The notes below the pieces were generated by a model. The model ran no database searches. It had not been told where the DNA came from and worked only from the letters and a program-made list of their open reading frames with translations. A stretch of DNA of 64,000 nt, from positions 62,001-126,000 of the forward strand of contig VZRG01001992.1 of assembly GCA_013397435.1 (NCBI GenBank), written 5' to 3'. A program made the translations under genes and the position numbers. Source of the DNA: Erythrocercus mccallii. Taxonomy: Eukaryota > Chordata > Aves > Passeriformes > Dicruridae. Below, piece by piece: positions 49,501 through 61,810 of this stretch; the first letter of the stretch is position 1, and each line of letters begins with the position of its first letter.

Positions 49501-51157
49501 TGAGTCCCAATCTTTGCCCAGCCAACCTGTCACAGTGTCCCCACATCTCCTGTGGCTGATTTTCCTCCCCCAATAACCAAGGAGCTGAGCATATCCGAAC
49601 CTGATCGTGCAAAAGGAGGGTGGCGTGGGGATACAGGACTTGATCTGTGATCTCGGAAGTACTTCCAGGTGCTGCATACTAAACATGCCCAAGGAGTGCT
49701 CTGGCAGCAAGCCTAGATCTCGTGGTATGGAAGAACTGTAATAAGCTGTTGACGATGCATATATGGAGATTGCATATACAAGATTTTCTAAAACTTCTTT
49801 AACTCAGCTTCTTCCAGAGCATTGGACACCCCATATGTTTTTTTTTCTTAATTGTTCCCTCAAAACAAATCATTGTTAAATCCATACACATTTTGCATGC
49901 ATCCTCATAGGGGAGGAGTAGAACAAGCCCATACACAGCATTTTCAGGTTGAAAGCATCTAACAAGCATCAACTAATTATGCTATTTAGAGTAAAAAGAA
50001 GAGGGACTCATCTGCATAGCTATAGACAAGCTAGTTACCCTTGTCTCCCTCTCAGTCAAATGGCAGCTTGGCAATAGAGACAAGAGTCTGGGGCACTGTT
50101 CATCTTGTCCTAAAACAGACCAGATGTGTGTGACCTAAAAATGACCTTTTTCTCTCTGCTGACTCGAGGTGAGTCTGCTCTGGCCGCCTTAACTGTGGGA
50201 CAATTTAGATATCCAAGCCTGACCGGGAATAACTTCATGTCCTATATCAATTATATTCAGCTCAATTATATCCAGCTAGGAAAGCAACCATTTCAATAAT
50301 TTAAATTGCCTGAAGAAGAAATAAGAAATTTCACAGGTACGGTGGAATACATCTAAGTGAGTATTTGTAAAAAAATATGCTTCTCCTGTTAAATTCAGCA
50401 AATGGATTGGATATCTGTTGTTCTTACTGCGATTTTTACTTTCTAAAAGACTTGTTTACTCAACTCTGCAGGGGTTTTATTTCACGTTACAAACGATAAC
50501 TCTAGTTTCTTCAGCCCAAAATGCTGATAACATTAGCTGTTTTTACTGCCCATGAAAGGCAATTTGCTTGACAGCAATCTGCTGGTCAAAACTGATCATC
50601 CCTAGATACTTTCAAACTACATCATCATCATTCGCATTTTTCCGTGCCATTTAAATATCCTGCCTATCTGCTTCTTCTGCAAGGAATCGTGTTCATTTGT
50701 TAGGAAGAAAAAAAGCTTTACAAAGAGAAGAAGCAGCTGACATGTAAGTTAGTCATACTTCCTTGTGGCTTGCCTCCTGAAGACATACACGGCCAATCTG
50801 CTCACAAAATCCCCAGGCACACTGTTAATAGGAAGGGACACGAAGGCTGTTAAACTCTTGGCCAAACTTCTTGAAGTTTTCAGGTAACAAATATAATGAG
50901 CTAAATATTACTGGTTCAGCAATAACGAGGAAGCAACGACCAAGAAGAGAAAGGCCACGTAACGATTTGGCAGCAGGTGATCCAAGGAAGCCTCTTGGAG
51001 CCAGGGCTGTAGCCAATGCCACAGCGAGCAGCACCATTGGCCATATGGAAGCCTAAGATATGGAAGGATGGTTCCAAGTACAATCCCACCCCCTCATCTC
51101 CTGGCTCCTAAGGGAAAAGGGCAGCAAAGCATCTTAATTTCAAATCTTACCCAGTTT
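46561..51157. other. Non-coding stretch, no gene seen
   Basis: Unique sequence. The frame at 46887-47282 (131 codons) and those at 47682-48081 have no domain. A near-exact 15-bp tandem duplication occurs at 50247-50276. A weak terminal-exon candidate is listed separately at 48659-48736. Confidence 0.55.
48659..48736 (+). CDS. Possible small terminal exon, doubtful
   Basis: A pyrimidine/AT-rich acceptor (TTTTTGTTATAATTTTTCAG) ends at 48658. The following 26 codons read ALAPDVQLTQKDC, then IEKEEDEGMQRK and a TAA at 48734-48736. The charged tail is plausible for a C-terminus, but I do not recognise the protein, no upstream exon has been found, and acceptor-like motifs are common in AT-rich DNA. 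Confidence 0.1.
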   Translation, partial: ALAPDVQLTQKDCIEKEEDEGMQRK

Positions 51158-51204
51158 TAAAGAATATCTCCTGGTTTTTTTCCCCCCAGGCTTTGTGTGT
51201 GAGT
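51158..51204 (+). other. Possible 9-nt microexon with splice sites
   Basis: A strong pyrimidine tract (T8 then C6) ends in AG at 51188-51189. Nine bases (GCTTTGTGT, 51190-51198) then lead directly into a consensus donor GTGAGT at 51199-51204. A branch-point-like CTTAC lies about 40 nt upstream, with its A at 51149. The match to acceptor plus donor is good, but there is no transcript evidence. Confidence 0.15.
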
Positions 51205-54200
51205 ACAGCGTTCCCACCGTGAGCCCAGTGCTCCCCAGGAGCATGGAAGAAAGAGGGACGATGACTCAGGATGGTGACTCTGCCTTGGCACTGGTGGAGG
51301 CTCCATAGCAAAGCTCAGAGGTGATCCGTGACCCTTTAATGCAATTTAGGGCAAAGACCAGATGTCTTAAACTACGAGGAGAAGGAGTCATAGGAAGTAG
51401 CAGTGAGCCACTTTGTTGAGCAAGAACAATGAACTCTCTATACTGAAAACATCGAGAGCCCTAAGTCTTCCAGTTCCAGGCTATCACAAAGTCCCTCCAC
51501 GAGGAGACAATTAGCTTAGCTGAGTGTGTTGTTATTGTTTACACACAGCCATAGATAGACAGATACATAAACAGTGCAGCAAACATTTTCTCTCACACAA
51601 TGTATTTGTCCTTACATGGCAGCTTACTTTCATGCTTTTTTCTAATAGGGTTGCAAATGAGGGGGGGAAAAAAATAAATAGTGTGATCTTCAAGGAGAAA
51701 CAAGCTTGGCAGCAAGAAGAAAAGGAGATGAGTAATACTTCTGTTTCTGCTTTTCAGAAGGGTTTTTTTGGAAGTTCTCTTGTGCCCGAAGTGTTGACTC
51801 ACCCATGACACTTTTCAGCATCTACATTTACCCTGAAGCAGAGCAAGCTTCTAAATGGAAGAGTAAAATAGGATTGCACTGGGGAGCAGCGAGGGGTTCG
51901 TATAGTTTGTACATTGGAGTGTAGTTTGAGGAGCTCTATAGAAAATCTGCTCGTTTTACAAGTTAAACAAAAAGAGGAAAAGAGAAAGTTTCAATTGTCA
52001 GCCTGGCAAACTGAATTTAAAATATGGAAGCCAAAATGGGTTTACTCTTTGCTGGTACCAAGGTGCATGAGAGACAGATTGTCCTGGCAGGAATTGGCCT
52101 CCTAAGCTCAGCTTCTTGGCCTGTATTTTTCATCATAGTAAGTTTAAAGATCAGTAAAACTCTTTCTGTAGCCAAGGTCATCAGATGTAGCTGTAAATGC
52201 AGCAAAACTGGGGGAGAACTTGCCACCCTGGCTGGTGCCTTTTCAAAGCAGAGCTGCACCTTTCAGAGCCCCCTGTTTCCTACTCACATGAAAAGGTCTC
52301 TGCCTTCTCCCTCTCTGGTTCTGCACAACAAAACTGGGCCCTCTCTTTGGACTGAAAGTTAAATCCCACCTTCCACTGGGACAAAGTGCTTAGAAAACTG
52401 CAGGAAACAGACATTTCTAGGAACTGATCTGAACGTGTACTTTTGATTATTTTAGTGCACCACACAGTTTTTCTTTCACTGTTATTTGTGCTTAGTAATA
52501 GTTTGTTGCTCGCTGCAATTAATATTGTTTGCATTTAATTCACTGAAGTGAGTTGAATGCTGAAATGTTTTCAAGTGTTTCAAGTAAAATAGAAACTGAC
52601 AACTTAGATTAGAAGTCATTCTCAACAAGAAAAAACTCAGAGCCTAATCTTGTGACTACAAGAGCATATGAGCAATTTGACACAGTATTTGGAAATATTT
52701 TGAAAGATCTGAGTATTCTGGAAGTTTTCTTGAACATGAAACATGATACTGGAAATGTATTTAAATAATGTAAAATCAGAAATATGAAACTTATGTATCT
52801 GTTTTACTTGTCCTATCAAGATTAGAAACCATTATGGCTTCAGCGCTCAATAATAAAGCACAAATAATGAATAATCAAAGAAATCCTATTGTGACTAGCA
52901 AGAGGTCAGAGACCAAGTAAAAAATTACAGTATCGGCAGACAACAAAAATAGTTCTGCTAACAAATTTTCAGCCCAAAAGCCAAAAATAGCAAAGCATGG
53001 GATGAAAAATGAATATCCAAATGAGATCAAATGTCAAACAACATACAGGAAAATGAAAGAATGGGAGAACAAGAGCTCCAGGTTCAGGCTTCCAGGATCA
53101 TGTATGTAATAGCTACAACTATGGCACATCTGCTGGATCTTACAACAGTTCAAATGATCTAGGCTGAGTTAATAATGTTCTAGTGTGAGCACAAATAGCA
53201 GTTTGTTATCCAAATTGTCTGAAAGGAAATATCCAAGCTCCTAGACAGAAATATTACCACACTTTATAATTCATTCTGACAACAGAATTATAATTAATTC
53301 ACAAAATGCAGAGGTAAAGGTGGTGAAACACACGTATAAAGCTCTATAGATATATGAAAAGCATTCAGAAAAGAAAATATATTCACACAGTACAACTAAC
53401 CACTAGCAATAAGTCTCCCAGGGGTGTCTGTAAATCTCCTCTTTACTGGAAGTCTAAAATAAGAGGACAGGGAGGAGCAGTGAGATACTTTTTCTTCACG
53501 CCCTTTCCCAGAACACCTGCCAGTGGCTACACAGACTCAGGGATGAGCAGGACGTGAGGTGAGCCATCCACTCGGGGCTCAGCCTCAGCTCTGAATGACT
53601 TCACACGGCACTGTGCAAAACGCCCGCTCTGCATCCCAGCGCGGCAAAGCGCTCAGCATCAAATATTCCCAGCTCTTTCTAGAGAAGTACCCCAGATCCT
53701 GTGGGGTTGTTTTTGAGTGTGTAGATCATAATGTCTCTGAACTCACAACACAGCATTGCTAACCTGCATGAGATCAATGGTGCCTTTTGGGAGCGGCTTA
53801 CACCGTGCTGCAAGCTGGTTTGTGTTTAGAGGTGAAATTGGTGTTAGGGAGAATACATGTTTTCTTCCAGTTCCACCTGCCGTGATTGCACTGGTCCTCC
53901 AGTGAAGATGTTGGTGAATGGAAGACAGGCAGACTGACACCCAGCCAAATGAGTCCAGACAGACAGTTCAAACAAATTAAATAACAAAATTATATCCGCT
54001 TAACTCAGGCTCTCCCCACCAAATCAAGCAGCACGCCTCAGTTTTGACAGGAAGGATGGATGTCACTCATGCACAGGAGAGAATACCATGTATTACAGTA
54101 CCCTCTAGTGACTCCTGCCACTGCTGGGCTTCAGCTAGCACTCAGCACATCCCAGGGTGGATCCCACCAAGGCAAAAGTGCAAGCCCTGCGGTGCTCCAA

Positions 54201-56509
54201 GGTCACCCTTGAACGTAGGGAAATCAGTCTCCAGCTTTCTTTCTTAGGAAGAGTAACACTGAGGGTGCATTCATTTCTCGTTTGCCCTAGGGTTTGACTT
54301 TCTTAATTCCAAATACCCAGCTTTTAAAACCTATGTGAGCTAGCAGCTAGACACTCGCTATTCTTTGATCTCACAGTATGAGCTTCCTACACAGCAGGAA
54401 GCCGATATTTTTTCATGTCGAAATCCAGTCATATCTCAGAAGGAAACAAAAATAAGCTTTTTCTTCTCTGCCCCAGTTTTCATCACAAAACCTTTGGCCC
54501 CTGTTGCTTTCATAAGATCTTTCCTCTCTGTCTGACACATGAACTGTGGGAAATCTTTCCCAAGTGCGATTAAGCCCTTCCCATCAACCCATTCCAAAAG
54601 CTGCTTTGGATTCTGTGTCCCTCTATTCAAACACTCCCTTCCCCTCCCGTGGGCTTTAACTAGGGAGCTGGCAAAAAATATTAATATCACCTGAATGGCC
54701 TGGCCTTGAAAGGTCATCTTCAAAGGTATTGTAACTCCCTTCTTGACTGGTGTTCTATACAGCAGACTGGAAAGAAAAGGAAACTTCAGCTTTGTGCCAG
54801 ATTTCCTTACTTTTTAACCGCATTTCTTTGTTATTCCAGTTTCTTGAAAATAGTCAAAGAAATTCTCTGACTTAGATCACAGGTAACACAAAGAGATCGG
54901 TATTAGCAAAGTGAAAGGGTCTAATACCTGTAGGGTTCCATGTGTGCTATATATTTTCAATAGTTGCAAACTCCATCTGTAATGAGATCTAACTGCTTTT
55001 CTCTTCAAAGTTACAGACCCAAGGCTTTGAAACAGTGGCCTTTTAGCTAATAGACCATAAAGCCAGTCACAGTTTAGGCAAGAATGTTTTGGGAGTGAAG
55101 AAGAGCTTTTGGGAGAGAGTTTCAAGCTTTCTTCAGAAACTTCACCTCTCATGGCTGAACAGTGGTTCCTGCAGGCGTGGCTGGAAAAATGTGCGGAGCA
55201 GGCTGTGGGGGAGGCATAAATGCTTCTTGAATGGATTTATGGCTGGATACCTGAGCAGTCAGCACTACATGATGTGGTATTGAGTTATTTTAATCCTTTA
55301 GTCTGTCCATTTATGCCTTTGGTCCCAGTCCCAGAACGGCTGAGTCACCTTTAGGAACTTTATGGCAGAGAAATGCAGTGGCTGGGAAGGGAGCAGGGTG
55401 CCAGGGTTTGAACCCTTGGGCTGGGTCTGCCCATGTAACGTCCCCAACATTCCCAGAACTATCAGGGAAAACTGTGCCTGCTTTGTTTTATTTAACACAG
55501 GAAGCCACTCCACAAATCACTGTCCAGGGCTTGGATACAGCACCTCCAAATTCTCCAAGTCCCCAGACATCAGCTGGGATATCAGAGGCTTCTCTGAATT
55601 TGGTCTTGAGGATGAGCAGACAGCAACACGACAGGCAGCTCTCATGGCTCAAATTTGATTCTAGGCAAATTGAGTAGTCAAATAATTCACTGTAATTCAC
55701 CCTAGCATTTCCAAATACCACACACTCCTGATTCCCTGGCAAGCTACATCATGTAGGATACGATATATTTTTTCAGCAGATTCAAACTGCCAAAAATTTG
55801 GTATTATTTCTCAAACAGGAAATAAATTAATGAAGGATATGAGAGGTAAATGAAAACATGTCACAGAATGAAAACATAGTTCAAAAGCTCTTAATAAATT
55901 AAAAGTTACAAAAAGCAATTTACAGAGTGTTTTATGTATGTCACTACGATGAGGTTTTATTGGTGTGATATCATAATTTGGCTGTCTCTGGTCTCTTTCT
56001 TGGCAGCAATAGCTCCAAAGACATTATGTGCTGATCATGCCAGCTCAGAAAGCTGAATGCCAGAGGTCTGCTTTATTTGGGCAGTAATCAAGAGGACTTG
56101 TAGGTTTACCTAAGAACTTCCACATCAATTCTCATAGTACCAGATCTAGGAGAATTCCTTGTTTGACTTTAGTAATTGATTTTGTGCAGAGAAACTTAGT
56201 AAAGTTGTCAGGATTTTTTTGCTGCCTGAATCGCGTTTTCTGTTGTCTTCCAAATTTCCCATGAAATTATCTGTGCTTACAAATATGTCCAGATTTTACT
56301 TTGAACATTCTCTACTCCTCCTGCCCCTAAAGAGAAATGAATCCCCAAACATATTTGTACTTGCAAATTCATAGATTTATACACTTCATGCCACTTTAAT
56401 CCCTATTAAACTAATTTGAAGTCATGTCAGGCCAGCTATCCACAGTAAAATGGATTAGATAAGCCAGTTGATCAGATATAGAAAGGACTTCAGGCACTTT
56501 TTTCTGTCT
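51205..56509. other. Non-coding stretch, no gene seen
   Basis: Unique sequence. A CpG-enriched patch lies at 53552-53661. The minus-strand frame at 54436-54723 (95 codons) has balanced composition but no known relative. Very AT-rich DNA occupies 52550-53400. No repeat family was seen. Confidence 0.55.
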
Positions 56510-56810
56510 AGCCTCCATGAATTTAGAGTACTAGTTTCATACAAATAATTTTGTTCTCTTTAATTCCTTTGTGATTAAGCTAATTCACAAATAACATTGG
56601 TTCTTAGAGAATCATTAGTGTAAAGCAGAGCAGACAAGGCTTTTAATTAGGGCTTTTCATACCTCCTCTATCCATTTGGTAATAAAATTACTTCTGCATT
56701 AATTGGTTATTTTAATTTACACAGCAATAAGTGCTGATATACACTGGCCACAAACATCTCTGCTAAATAATTTTTGAAGTACGACTGGTATTTATTTCCT
56801 GGAGAAGTGG
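56510..56810. promoter_or_regulatory. AT-rich TAAT-dense block, possible conserved element
   Basis: Contains multiple TAAT/ATTA cores (TTTTAATTAGGGCTTTTCAT, TGCATTAATTGGTTATTTTA, TTTAATTCC, GTGATTAAGCTAATTC) in sequence without simple repeats or open frames. It has the general look of a vertebrate developmental enhancer. Conservation is untested. Confidence 0.3.
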
Positions 56811-59800
56811 AAGATGTTTTGTTTAAAAGCTTTCTGACGTATGTTCTGTAGTTTGACAGTCACTCTCACCGTAACAGAATAGACTTCCAAGTGAATTTTA
56901 AGGAACCTAACATGCATTTCAACTTTATTTTTATTTCTACTACAGATTTTCTTATTTCTAAAGGAATACATGAGTTCTTTGGATGTCTAAAAATTATGTA
57001 AAAAACTTTGATGCAAAAAGAGGGTCTTCAGTTGCAAGAGACTGGTTATCTATCAAAACCTAAGTTCTGTGTTCTCAATTTTATTTACAGTTCTGTTAGT
57101 TTTTGACACAAAGAAATACATTAAAATACTTCAGTTTACTGAAATGACTTGTCATTTTAAATGTTTTTTTGGGAAATCAAGTTCTCGTGCATTTTTAAAA
57201 TAGAGGAAATCCACATTCATCAGGCCATGCTTTGGACCAAGAGGAGAAGAGCTGAGTGAAAGTGGAAACAAAAATGAAATGTCCCAATACAAGTTTAGAG
57301 CGAAGAGTCTGATACTCAAAAAAAAGACCAGTTTTGAGCTTAGGCTTGTAATGCATGCTAATCAAGTTGATCACATTTGATCATAGCTGTTAATATCAGC
57401 AGTCTGATATTCTGATCCTGAATGCTTGTCCTGCAACAGGGAAGCACAAGTGGCTGAGGAAATACAAGGATTAGCGAAATAATCTACCGTGGTGTCTCCC
57501 ATCCCACAGTAAAGCCATGGTGGTTGGCATTTGGGGGAGAAGAATGGCAATTACTACTGAACAGTTCTGTTTCCTCAGCATCAATCACTTAGAAATTTCC
57601 GAAGCCAGATATGTGCTTCCAGTTGAATTTACTTAATTTGTTGCTCAAAAAGAGGCCAGAAGACAAAAAATGGTTGTTTTTTTTTCCCCCAACTAAAAAC
57701 AACTTCATTGAGGCATTTATTTTTACAAGTTACAGCACTCTGACACAGAAAAATCATTAAGTGAATGTCACCCATTCTGCTCATTGAATGAGGCCAATAT
57801 CCTCTGGGAAGAAAAAGCAAAAATAACATGCAATCATGTGGTCACAGGCTGCATATTTGGGACATTTTGCAACTCTGGAATACTTGATTTTTTGGAAGAT
57901 TTACCAATCCCTTAAGACCCATTCTTGCTTTGCTGTAACTCTGCTTTGTCCACCCCTTTTCCCACACCTTTTTCCTGCCGTAGCTGTTGCTTTACATCTG
58001 CCACTGAAATCCTTTGGGGCAGGGAATACGTCTATGGAAAAGTCTGGATGAGCACCAGCATCCAAAGAGTATCACAGCAGGTGGAACAAGGCCAGCCTAA
58101 GTCACCCTTTTAAGCCACAAGCCAGCAGAGACAAAGAAGGATCCACTGCCTTTGGGAAGATTATATTGGGCATAAACCAAGTGTAGAATATGCCGGGAAT
58201 CTGCTGCTGTCAAGGTGAGTTTTGCTCTGAGCCTCCAGGAGAGTTCTCACCCAAACAATGATAATCAACAGAGATAGTGACAAACGGAGAGGAAGTGGGG
58301 AAGAATAGTGACATTTGGTGCTGAACCATATGTGCGTGGTTTGAAAGACATGACTGAATTGTTTTTGGTGCTCTATTATTCTGACATTTAGAATGAGGCA
58401 AGTTTCCATTTCCATTAATGTACTGCCAACTCAAAGGGGAACTGTCGCAAATTTGAGACTAAAGAAAGCTGTTCCTCCAACTTCTCTCGAGCATAATCAG
58501 TGCCCTCACTAAGCAACAGAGTAGTGTCACAGCCTAGACTCCAAATAATTATTATGCTTTCTGCCTCTTTTATACCTTCTGATTACTTGGAATAAGCTGC
58601 CTTTGACAAAAGATCATGAATTTATAACTAAATAGAGAGCAACCAATGCAAAGGAAGGTGGTTGACCAAAATTTTCTGCTTGTTAACCTGCCACTGAGAA
58701 AGTGATCCAGCCTTAGGTGGAGGATGTTCAGGTGAAAGAATCCAAAAGCCTAAACTCTTACAAGTTTGGAGGAGCAGTACAATGATCATCAGCTTCCTCT
58801 GCAGTTTTTTAAAGTAGCTGCCTGTCTTTAGCATAGAAATAAAAAAAGAGGTGGGAGAGGGAGAAGAGAGAGAGAGGGCTCAAGGTAAGTCTAGGTGATC
58901 CAGGATCTGGTGAGGAGGCTCTGGACTCATAGATTTTTTTTTTTCCTTCTTTGAAACAGCTCCTGGAAGCAGCTGTTCAGCAGCTTTACAAATAGCTTGA
59001 ATTCAAAGGAGTCTCCTGACCCTGTGTGATGACAGATGAGCACAATGCCAGTGACATCACTTAGAGATCAAAACTGAAGGGATGATTTTTCTCACAATCA
59101 TCCAGTCATGTTTTATTTCCTAATGAACATTTCTCTCTTGTGACTGCCTAATCTCTGAAACTTTGGTGGTAGTGGCTCAATTTCATTCTCCCTAGGAGGC
59201 AGTGACTGTTCTTAAGTGCAGGAAAAAAAATCAGACTGCCTGTCAGCTCATTGTCATACTGACTGCACGTAAAATTATTATTATTATTTGTTTGGCAGGG
59301 GGTTGGGGGGTTTTTTGGTTTGTTGTTTTTTTTGTTTAATCCAGCAGGAGTTTGAGAAAGTCTCCAGATAATGAATTCCAGTATAATGTAGCAGAATCGA
59401 AGCTCAGAGTTTGCCATTTCGCATAGGAATAGCAGAAGAGCAAATGCAGCAAGCTCTGTGCCCTGTTATTGCCAATAATGAGTATTAAATCACAACCTCA
59501 GGCTGATCCTGCTTCCCAGATCCTCTTGCCACCCATTCCTGGAACTGTCCCTCAGCCCCTCAGAAATTTATTTCCTTCCTTATTTCACAAATTTGCTCAT
59601 GACCATACATGACCTTAGTGCTATCCTGTGCATTTTTCTTTTCAGTTTGTACCAAATTCCTCCGTTTTTTATCAACTTGTATCAGTCCTTGGTGTGGTAT
59701 TTCTCCATTTTGCTGGGATAAAAGAAGATAAGGAAATATACAGGAGTGAACACACTATGCAAATACCTTGATTTTATATAAATTATTTTGTTGCCAGAAA

Positions 59801-60030
59801 AGGCGCAGGACTGGCATCTGAAATTCTTCATTCGCCCACAGAACGAGTGATATAAAGATTAAATGCCCTGTAATAATGAAGTGCAAAATCCCTCTAAACA
59901 CCTCTCCATTTGGCCTCAATATTGTTCCAAATGGAGGAAACAGATCATACCATGAATGGGAGCTAAGAATAACCAGTGGAAATGTCAAGAGGCGCAGTCT
60001 GAGTGTAAATCACATCATTTACCTTACAAG
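56811..60030. other. Non-coding stretch, no gene seen
   Basis: Unique sequence with an 8-bp hairpin at 57392-57411, a GA-rich tract at about 58850-58877 followed by a consensus donor-like AAG|GTAAGT at 58882-58890, and a G/T-rich tract at 59290-59335. Frames are below 90 codons. Confidence 0.55.
57392..57411. other. Perfect 8-bp inverted repeat, 4-nt loop
   Basis: AATATCAG (57392-57399) and CTGATATT (57404-57411) flank CAGT. It sits in a patch with several TGATCA/GATCA elements. Such hairpins are expected by chance several times per window. Confidence 0.8.
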
Positions 60031-60390
60031 GAATCAAAGAGCTGGAGAATGGAATGGCTTGGGTTGGAAGGGACCTTAAAATCACCTCCTTCCATCCCCC
60101 CTGCCATGGCCAGGCACACTTGCCACTAGACCAGGCTGATCCTGAGTACCTCCAGGGATGGGGCATTCACAACCTCCCTGAGCAACCTATTCCAGTATCT
60201 CCCCACCCACACAGTAAAGAATTGCTTCCTAATATCTGATCTAAACCAGCCTTTCAGTGTAAGCCATTCCTCCTCTCCCTGTCACTCCCTGCCCCTGTTA
60301 AAGGGCTCCCTGCAGCTCCTGAGGTGCTCTCAGGTCTCTGCAGAGCCTTCTCTTCTCCAGGCTGAACAACCCCAACTTTCTCAGCCTGTC
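60031..60390 (-). mobile_element. CR1 LINE 3' fragment, minus strand
   Basis: On the plus strand this is the reverse complement of a CR1 3' region. It begins near GAATGGCTTGGGTTGGAAGG, passes through CCCCCTGCCATGGCCAGGCA, CCTCCAGGGATGGGGCATTC, AGTAAAGAATTGCTTCCTAA and CTTCTCTTCTCCAGGCTGAA, and ends at TCTCAGCCTGTC. About 360 bp remain, truncated at the element's 5' side (60390). It is the longest and best-preserved repeat in the window, with no intact coding sequence. The short plus-strand frame at 60054-60239 is a by-product. Confidence 0.94.
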
Positions 60391-61579
60391 AAAAGAACAT
60401 AAGCGCAATTCCTAGAAGTGCTGGAGATTTGTAAACTGAGCATGGAATTTAACTCTCTTTAGGTACTGGGTAAAACACAAATTAAGACAAAAAAACCCTT
60501 CATGTGAGATGGGGAAATTAACAAAAGTAGGAAAAAGAATTAGCAGAGAAATGAACAAACAATCCCCCCTCATCCTGTCACTCTGTCTGCAACGACCACT
60601 GAAAAAATAATACCTCACATAGTGATGCCTTCTGTGGAAATAAGCTTTAACTTCTATGCCATTTGACATAAGAAGTCACAAAAGCATCCTCTGGAGCAGT
60701 TTCCTGTAGTTATCATTCTGCTCTGCATTTCACTTGCTGCCATTTGGTCCCCAGAAACCACCCACTGAACATTTGCCTTTGAAGTGCACCACCACCTCCT
60801 AAGTAGCATGAGTGACTTCTTGGGTCTCTCTCAATTTGTCACAGACAGCTTCTGAAATCTTAGAGCTGTGAGTTACTTTTTTTCTTTTTCTTTTTTCTTC
60901 TCTTTTTTTTTTTTCCCCCTGTGGAATTGCTGCAACATCTTCTGTTCAAACCAGCAGCCTTGGGGGGAAAGAACTGCTGGCTTGGGTCAGCCTGGTAAGA
61001 GCAGACCAAGAGTGAACATGACGATCACGGGCAAATATTCAGAATATTGATAACGTCCATTCAATCCATTGCACAGCTGCAGACACTGACTACCCCAGAT
61101 TTTCTTTAAAAGGGATGGGGTTTTCTCATGTGTTTAATTCATTATCTACAAAACACTGGAAAATTATCCAGATGCACTACTTATTGCATCTCACAGTCCA
61201 ATCTTTGACTCTCTGGAAAGTTTTCTCAGTCCTCTAAGACCAGTCTTTTCTTTGCATGAAGGTTACTGTATTTTATATTCATTATTTTATTAGCATCCCA
61301 ATCAAACAGTTTTCTTCCATCTGGCTGGCAGTTCTTATTGTATTACTTGATAAACCTCTCATCAACCCTTTACATTTTGTTTACGTTCCCTTTCATGAAA
61401 CAATTGTTGCATGAAAACATTGCTAAATTTAGATCTACAAAGATCAGAAATTTCACACGAAAAAAATTACAGGCACGTATTTCTGCCATTCTCAGAAACA
61501 TAGCTGCTAAATATTTCTTTACTGGATTATAGTGGAAGTTGGTTTTTGTTTATTTCAAGGGAAGCCCTTTCTGCCCGTG
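60391..61579. other. Non-coding stretch, no gene seen
   Basis: Unique sequence. A 45-nt uninterrupted pyrimidine tract lies at 60876-60920, followed about 73 nt later by a donor-like GGTAAGAG at 60993. No recognised exon lies between them. Confidence 0.55.
60876..60920. repeat. Polypyrimidine tract (45 nt)
   Basis: Uninterrupted C/T, mostly T, ending CCCCCT. It is a low-complexity tract. Confidence 0.9.
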
Positions 61580-61810
61580 CTTACTGTCTGGGTTATCATT
61601 TGAGAGAGACTTTGTGGACACACTAACTTCAATATAATTTGGATGAATTCATGGCACTGAATATTCATGCAGCGTATGATACAGACACTGAACCCAATTT
61701 AGTAAATGAATACTTGTAATTTCACCAAAGCCCCTCTGAGAGATTATTATGCAGATTTATGAAGGAATATCGCTGAAGCAATTCTTGGCTGTGTTTTCAG
61801 TCACTGAGGA
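61580..61810. promoter_or_regulatory. Possible conserved non-coding block
   Basis: Complex, repeat-free AT-rich sequence with ATTCATGCAGC, TTTAGTAAATGAATAC and GATTATTATGCAGATTTATG motifs, and no open frame. Called on general appearance only. Confidence 0.18.
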
